Positions 60,874-64,000 of a stretch of DNA of 64,000 nucleotides are shown piece after piece. The position numbers and the translations under genes are program-made. Within the stretch, counting starts at the first letter, position 1. Each line of letters begins with the position of its first letter. This DNA comes from Streptomyces roseicoloratus. GTDB taxonomy: Bacteria; Actinomycetota; Actinomycetes; Streptomycetales; Streptomycetaceae. The stretch covers positions 16,832-80,831 of the forward strand of contig NZ_SDOY01000164.1 in assembly GCF_004117935.1 (NCBI RefSeq), written 5' to 3'. The notes beneath the pieces were generated by a model. That model was not told the origin of the DNA. It did not search any database and was given only the letters and a program-made list of their open reading frames with translations.

Positions 60874-62481
60874 ATGGCGGCCACTGGATCCGAGAAGCAG
60901 GGCTCGAAGGCGTACTACGTCACGACCCCCATCTACTACGTCAACGACGCTCCTCACCTGGGCCACGCCTACACGACCGTCGCAGGCGACGTGCTCACCC
61001 GCTGGCACCGCCAGCGCGGTGAGAAGGTGTGGTACCTCACCGGCACGGACGAGCACGGTCAGAAGATCATGCGCACCGCGGAGGCGAACGACGTCACGCC
61101 CCAGGAGTGGTGCGACAAGCTCGTGGAGGAGGCCTGGAAGCCCCTCTGGGAGCACCTGAACATCGCGAACGACGACTTCATCCGCACCACGCAGAAGCGT
61201 CACACCGACCGCGTGCAGGAGTTCGTGCAGGACCTGTACGACAAGGGCGAGATCTACAAGGGCGGGTATGAGGGCCCGTACTGCGTGGGCTGTGAGGAGT
61301 ACAAGCTCCCCGGCGACCTCATCGAGGCGGAGGACGGCACGAAGCTGTGCGCCGTCCACAAGAAGCCGGTGGAGATCCTCAAGGAGGAGAACTACTTCTT
61401 CAAGCTGAGCGAGTACGGCCCGAAGCTCATCGAGTTCTACGAGGCGAACCCGGGCTTCATCCAGCCCGAGTCGGCCCGCAACGAGGTCGTGAACTTCGTC
61501 AAGCAGGGCCTCGAGGACCTGTCGATCTCCCGCTCGACCTTCGACTGGGGCGTCCCGGTGCCGTGGGACGACAAGCACGTCATCTACGTGTGGATCGACG
61601 CGCTCCTGAACTACGCGACGGCGGTCGGCTACAACGAGAACCCGGAGAAGTTCGACGAGACCTTCCCGGCGAACGTCCACCTCATCGGCAAGGACATCCT
61701 GCGCTTCCACGCGGTGATCTGGCCGGCGATGCTGATGGCGCAGGGCCTGCCGGTGCCGGGCAAGGTCGTGGCGAACGGCTGGCTGATGGTCGGCGGCGAG
61801 AAGATGTCGAAGTCGAACCTGACGGGCATCAAGCCGCAGGACCTGACCTCGCACTTCGGCGTGGACGCGTACCGCTGGTACTTCCTGCGGGCGATCGCGT
61901 TCGGTTCGGACGGCTCGTTCTCGTGGGAGGACTTCTCCGCCCGTTACACGTCCGAGCTGGCCAACGACTACGGCAACCTGGCGTCGCGCGTGGCGGCGAT
62001 GGTCGGCAAGTACTTCGGCGGCGAGCTGCCGGCGGCGACGGCGGACGGCGACGCGGAGAAGGCTCTGCACGAGGGCCTGGCGAAGGCCGTGGCGACGGCC
62101 GACGCGAAGATCGGCGAGGAGCTGGACTTCCAGGCCGGCATCCTGGCGATCTTCGAGTTCGTGAAGCAGGTCAACGGCTACATCACGGAGCAGGAGCCGT
62201 GGAAGGTGGCCAAGGACGACTCCGAGGAGGGCCGGGCGCGCCTGGCGACGATCCTCTACACGGCCGCGGAGTCCCTCCGCGCCGTGGCGGTCCTCCTGAA
62301 CCCGATCATGCCGGAGACCTCGCAGAAGCTGTGGGACTCCCTGGGCGCCGAGGCGTCCCTGGGCACCCTGGCCTCCCAGCCCGTCCAGGACGCCGCGACC
62401 TGGGGCCGGCTCCCGGCCGGCGCGACGGTGACGAAGGGCGCGGTCCTGTTCCCGCGCCTGGAGGACCCGAAGAAGGACTGA
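60874..62481 (+). CDS. metG: Methionyl-tRNA synthetase
   Basis: 535 residues. Class I signatures HLGH (28-31) and KMSKS (310-314), tRNA-binding LTGTDEHGQKIM, and a zinc knuckle with Cys137, Cys140, Cys159 and His162. The anticodon-binding domain follows (about 370-520). It charges tRNA-Met. No Shine-Dalgarno is seen before the ATG, and TTAAAAT lies 7 bp upstream, suggesting a leaderless or very short transcript. Monocistronic, with its own terminator. Confidence 0.97.
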   Translation: MAATGSEKQGSKAYYVTTPIYYVNDAPHLGHAYTTVAGDVLTRWHRQRGEKVWYLTGTDEHGQKIMRTAEANDVTPQEWCDKLVEEAWKPLWEHLNIANDDFIRTTQKRHTDRVQEFVQDLYDKGEIYKGGYEGPYCVGCEEYKLPGDLIEAEDGTKLCAVHKKPVEILKEENYFFKLSEYGPKLIEFYEANPGFIQPESARNEVVNFVKQGLEDLSISRSTFDWGVPVPWDDKHVIYVWIDALLNYATAVGYNENPEKFDETFPANVHLIGKDILRFHAVIWPAMLMAQGLPVPGKVVANGWLMVGGEKMSKSNLTGIKPQDLTSHFGVDAYRWYFLRAIAFGSDGSFSWEDFSARYTSELANDYGNLASRVAAMVGKYFGGELPAATADGDAEKALHEGLAKAVATADAKIGEELDFQAGILAIFEFVKQVNGYITEQEPWKVAKDDSEEGRARLATILYTAAESLRAVAVLLNPIMPETSQKLWDSLGAEASLGTLASQPVQDAATWGRLPAGATVTKGAVLFPRLEDPKKD

Positions 62482-62498
62482 CGCGCCACACCGACCCC

Positions 62499-62532
62499 GA
62501 CGGCCGCCGCCCCACCAGGGCCGGCGGCCGTC
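62499..62532 (+). terminator. Terminator hairpin after metG
   Basis: GACGGCCGCCG (62499-62509) pairs with CGGCGGCCGTC (62522-62532) over a 12-nt loop, 18 bp after the metG stop. Confidence 0.8.
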
Positions 62533-62621
62533 GCCGTACGGCGAACCACCGCGTCACCCACAGGGATGAAGCCGCCCGCACCCCACCCAACCAGGACACT
62601 GGCATATGCCACAGTCCGGCC

Positions 62622-63290
62622 ATGGCGACAGCGACGAATCCGTCCGCGCAAGCGGACGAACACGTACCGTGGAAGGCACCACCGACCCCGGAGGAGGCCG
62701 CCGTGGAGGCAGTCGAGCAGCGGACCCGTGCGATGACCCAGGAGCTCTTCGAGGAGCTCGCGCGGGTCGGCGACCGGCTGAGCGACGCCCTGCGCCTGGA
62801 GTTCATCGACGGGAAGATCGGGGAGAAGGCTTTGCCTGACGGCGACCACGGGCGGATCATTCAGTGGCTGACCCGCCTCTGTCTTCAGACCAACACGGAA
62901 TGGTGGCTGCACGCCGACCAGGGGCTCCGGGTCGAGACCTACCGCAAGGGCAACGCCCGCCCGGACGGTGTCCTGGCCCCCAGCGACGCCTTCGTAGGCC
63001 AGGGCGAGTGGGCGTCCGCCGACGGCGTCCTCATGGCGGTCGAGGTGACCTCCCACGACTCCGACACCGACCGCCGCGACCGCGTCGAGAAGCCCCGCGC
63101 CTACGCCGAGACCGGCATCCCCGTGTACCTCCTGATCGACCGCGCGGCCGGCGAGGTACTGGTCCACTCCCAGCCGGGAGAAGGATGCTACGACATGGTC
63201 GTGACCGTCACCTTCGGCAAGACCGTGACCCTGCCGGAGCCCGTCGGAATGGAACTGGACACCGAGCCGCTGAAGGAGTGGGTCGGCTGA
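62622..63290 (+). CDS. Uma2 family endonuclease (PD-(D/E)XK fold)
   Basis: 222 residues. HGRIIQWLTRLCLQTNTEWWLHADQG, RPDGVLAPSD, AVEVTSHDSDTDRRDRVEKPRAYAETGIPVYLLID contain the Asp, Glu and Lys of the PD-(D/E)XK core in the Uma2/DUF820 arrangement. Streptomyces have many Uma2 copies; their targets are unknown. The N-terminal about 50 residues are helical. An upstream ATG at 62606 is out of the natural start. Confidence 0.88.
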   Translation: MATATNPSAQADEHVPWKAPPTPEEAAVEAVEQRTRAMTQELFEELARVGDRLSDALRLEFIDGKIGEKALPDGDHGRIIQWLTRLCLQTNTEWWLHADQGLRVETYRKGNARPDGVLAPSDAFVGQGEWASADGVLMAVEVTSHDSDTDRRDRVEKPRAYAETGIPVYLLIDRAAGEVLVHSQPGEGCYDMVVTVTFGKTVTLPEPVGMELDTEPLKEWVG

Positions 63291-63404
63291 GCCGACCCAC
63301 CGGCCGGAGCGACTGTCGGTCGCGCTTGACATGGAGCGGTATTCCAAGATCAACAAACCGGGCGGCGATCACCATCTGTTCTATGAGTAGCGACACCCAC
63401 ACAG
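63291..63404. other. Short gap with a -35-like TTGACA
   Basis: TTGACA at about 63324-63329 is followed by an AT-rich region, suitable as a promoter for a small frame starting at 63405. A nine-residue frame from 63383 ends at 63412 and overlaps it. Confidence 0.35.
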
Positions 63405-63554
63405 ATGGCTGAGCAGGCGAGAGAGACCTGGCTAAATCGCATTGCCGCAACTGGCCTGACGGTCTCAGACGACATCGCGCCCGACAGCGTCCCTCCTGTC
63501 CTGGAGACAGTGAGCTCTTTCCAACCTGTCGGCCAGGAGGGGCGGTTGGGCTGA
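63405..63554 (+). CDS. Possible small protein of 49 residues
   Basis: Starts MAEQARETWLNRIAATGL and ends PVGQEGRLG at TGA 63552-63554. Composition and codon use look protein-like, but there is no clear Shine-Dalgarno and no known family. It lies directly before the insertion sequence and may be a piece left from a gene disrupted by it. Confidence 0.35.
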   Translation: MAEQARETWLNRIAATGLTVSDDIAPDSVPPVLETVSSFQPVGQEGRLG

Positions 63555-63559
63555 CAGAC

Positions 63560-64000
63560 GGGTGAAGCCCCTGGTAGATGGGTTTTCGACTAAGAAATCC
63601 GTCTCCACCAGAGGCTTCGTGTGCTTGTCTACCCGTCGGGCGTCGACGTGTCCAGCTCCGCCCTGCGCTTCCTGTCCGCCAAGCTCCGTCAGCGCCGCCG
63701 GGAGCTCGGTACCCGCTGGCGGCGCCTGAGTGCCGGCCGGCAGGCGCTGCTCACTCTTGCCCATCTCCGCAACGGCCACCCGTATGCCCAGCTGGCGGCC
63801 GGGTTCGGCATCGGGACGACGACCGCGTACCGGTACATCACCGAGGCCGTCGAGGTCCTGGCCGCTCTCGCGCCGACTCTCGCGGAGGCGGTCCGGGCCG
63901 CATCGTCGAAGGCGTTCGTGCTGCTGGACGGGACCTTGCTGCCGATCGACCGGATCGCCGCGGACCAGCCCTACTACTCGGGGAAGCACAAGAGGCACGG
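63560..64000 (+). mobile_element. Left part of an IS5-like insertion sequence, cut by the window edge
   Basis: The transposase frame at 63621-64000 is preceded by an imperfect inverted pair CTGGTAGATGG / TCCACCAG (about 63570-63609) that probably includes the left terminal repeat. The exact end cannot be set without the right end. Confidence 0.65.
63621..64000 (+). CDS. IS5-family transposase, partial
   Basis: About 126 residues from GTG, continuing beyond the window. The N-terminal part has a helix-turn-helix (AQLAAGFGIGTTTAYRYITEAVEVL, about 55-80), and the DDE domain begins FVLLDGTLLPIDRIAADQPYYSGKHKRHG. This matches the IS5/IS427-type transposases frequent in Streptomyces. Catalytic Asp lies in LLDGT. 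Confidence 0.85.
   Translation, partial: MLVYPSGVDVSSSALRFLSAKLRQRRRELGTRWRRLSAGRQALLTLAHLRNGHPYAQLAAGFGIGTTTAYRYITEAVEVLAALAPTLAEAVRAASSKAFVLLDGTLLPIDRIAADQPYYSGKHKRH

Overview
The window is 64 kb of very GC-rich actinobacterial chromosome, almost certainly Streptomyces. The grounds are strong third-position G/C bias, frequent GTG starts, and typical Streptomyces families: Spo0M, TerD, a VWA/Ter-like protein, PhoX with a twin-arginine signal, many TetR/MarR/GntR regulators, a hybrid aerobic cobalamin pathway and the 24-residue ribosomal protein bL37.

Layout. 1-9.2 kb: a partial gene, a divergent TetR/alpha-beta-hydrolase pair with two operator copies, two coupled CNNM/CorC-type membrane proteins, a Spo0M-like gene, a BlaI repressor with an M56 membrane peptidase, then terD and a TatA-like gene. 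9.2-17.3 kb: small lipoproteins, two decayed gene fragments, an FtsX/MacB-like ABC exporter with its own TetR regulator, an M23 peptidase-like protein, a MarR regulator and MscL. 17.6-29.5 kb: a GT-B glycosyltransferase with a low-complexity insertion, BrkB-type and other membrane proteins, a D-2-hydroxyacid dehydrogenase, riboswitch-controlled cobalt uptake genes cbtBA next to a phosphatase homologue lacking its catalytic histidines, a GntR/DUF1648 operon and an antibiotic-resistance-type ABC-F gene. 29.6-43.3 kb: the cobalamin corrin-ring block (cobN with riboswitch, cobG-cobH-cobIJ, cobK, cbiD, cobM, cobL) interrupted by an acetyltransferase, a conserved hypothetical and bL37. 43.6-54 kb: a flavin monooxygenase with its FMN reductase, a VOC protein, a DrrAB-type exporter, RidA with an Rrf2 regulator, small membrane and lipoproteins, and a FUSC-type exporter. 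53.7-64 kb: an amino-acid permease, a conserved hypothetical, phoX behind a PHO-box-like repeat, a VWA protein with a very long acidic linker, metG, a Uma2 nuclease and the left part of an insertion sequence that runs off the window.

How it works together. The strongest functional unit is B12 synthesis: cobalt entry (CbtBA), early and middle ring methylations and contraction (CobIJ, CobG, CobM, CbiD, CobK, CobL, CobH) and cobalt chelation (CobN). Riboswitches are visible only on cbtBA and cobN. A second theme is short operators with identifiable likely regulators: a TetR pair, a MarR tandem, a GntR palindrome, an Rrf2 site shared with ridA, and a CTACA-N4-TGTAG palindrome shared by the Spo0M-like and TerD promoters that flank the BlaI/M56 genes.

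The most striking large-scale feature is a set of GC-rich minisatellites (8 to about 95 bp units), both between genes and inside genes. The in-gene ones create low-complexity tails or insertions in otherwise conserved proteins (CobG, DrrA-like ATPase, glycosyltransferase, BrkB, FUSC, VWA). I see no complete biosynthetic cluster, CRISPR array or defence island. Functional calls rest on reading the translations by eye; no database search was run.
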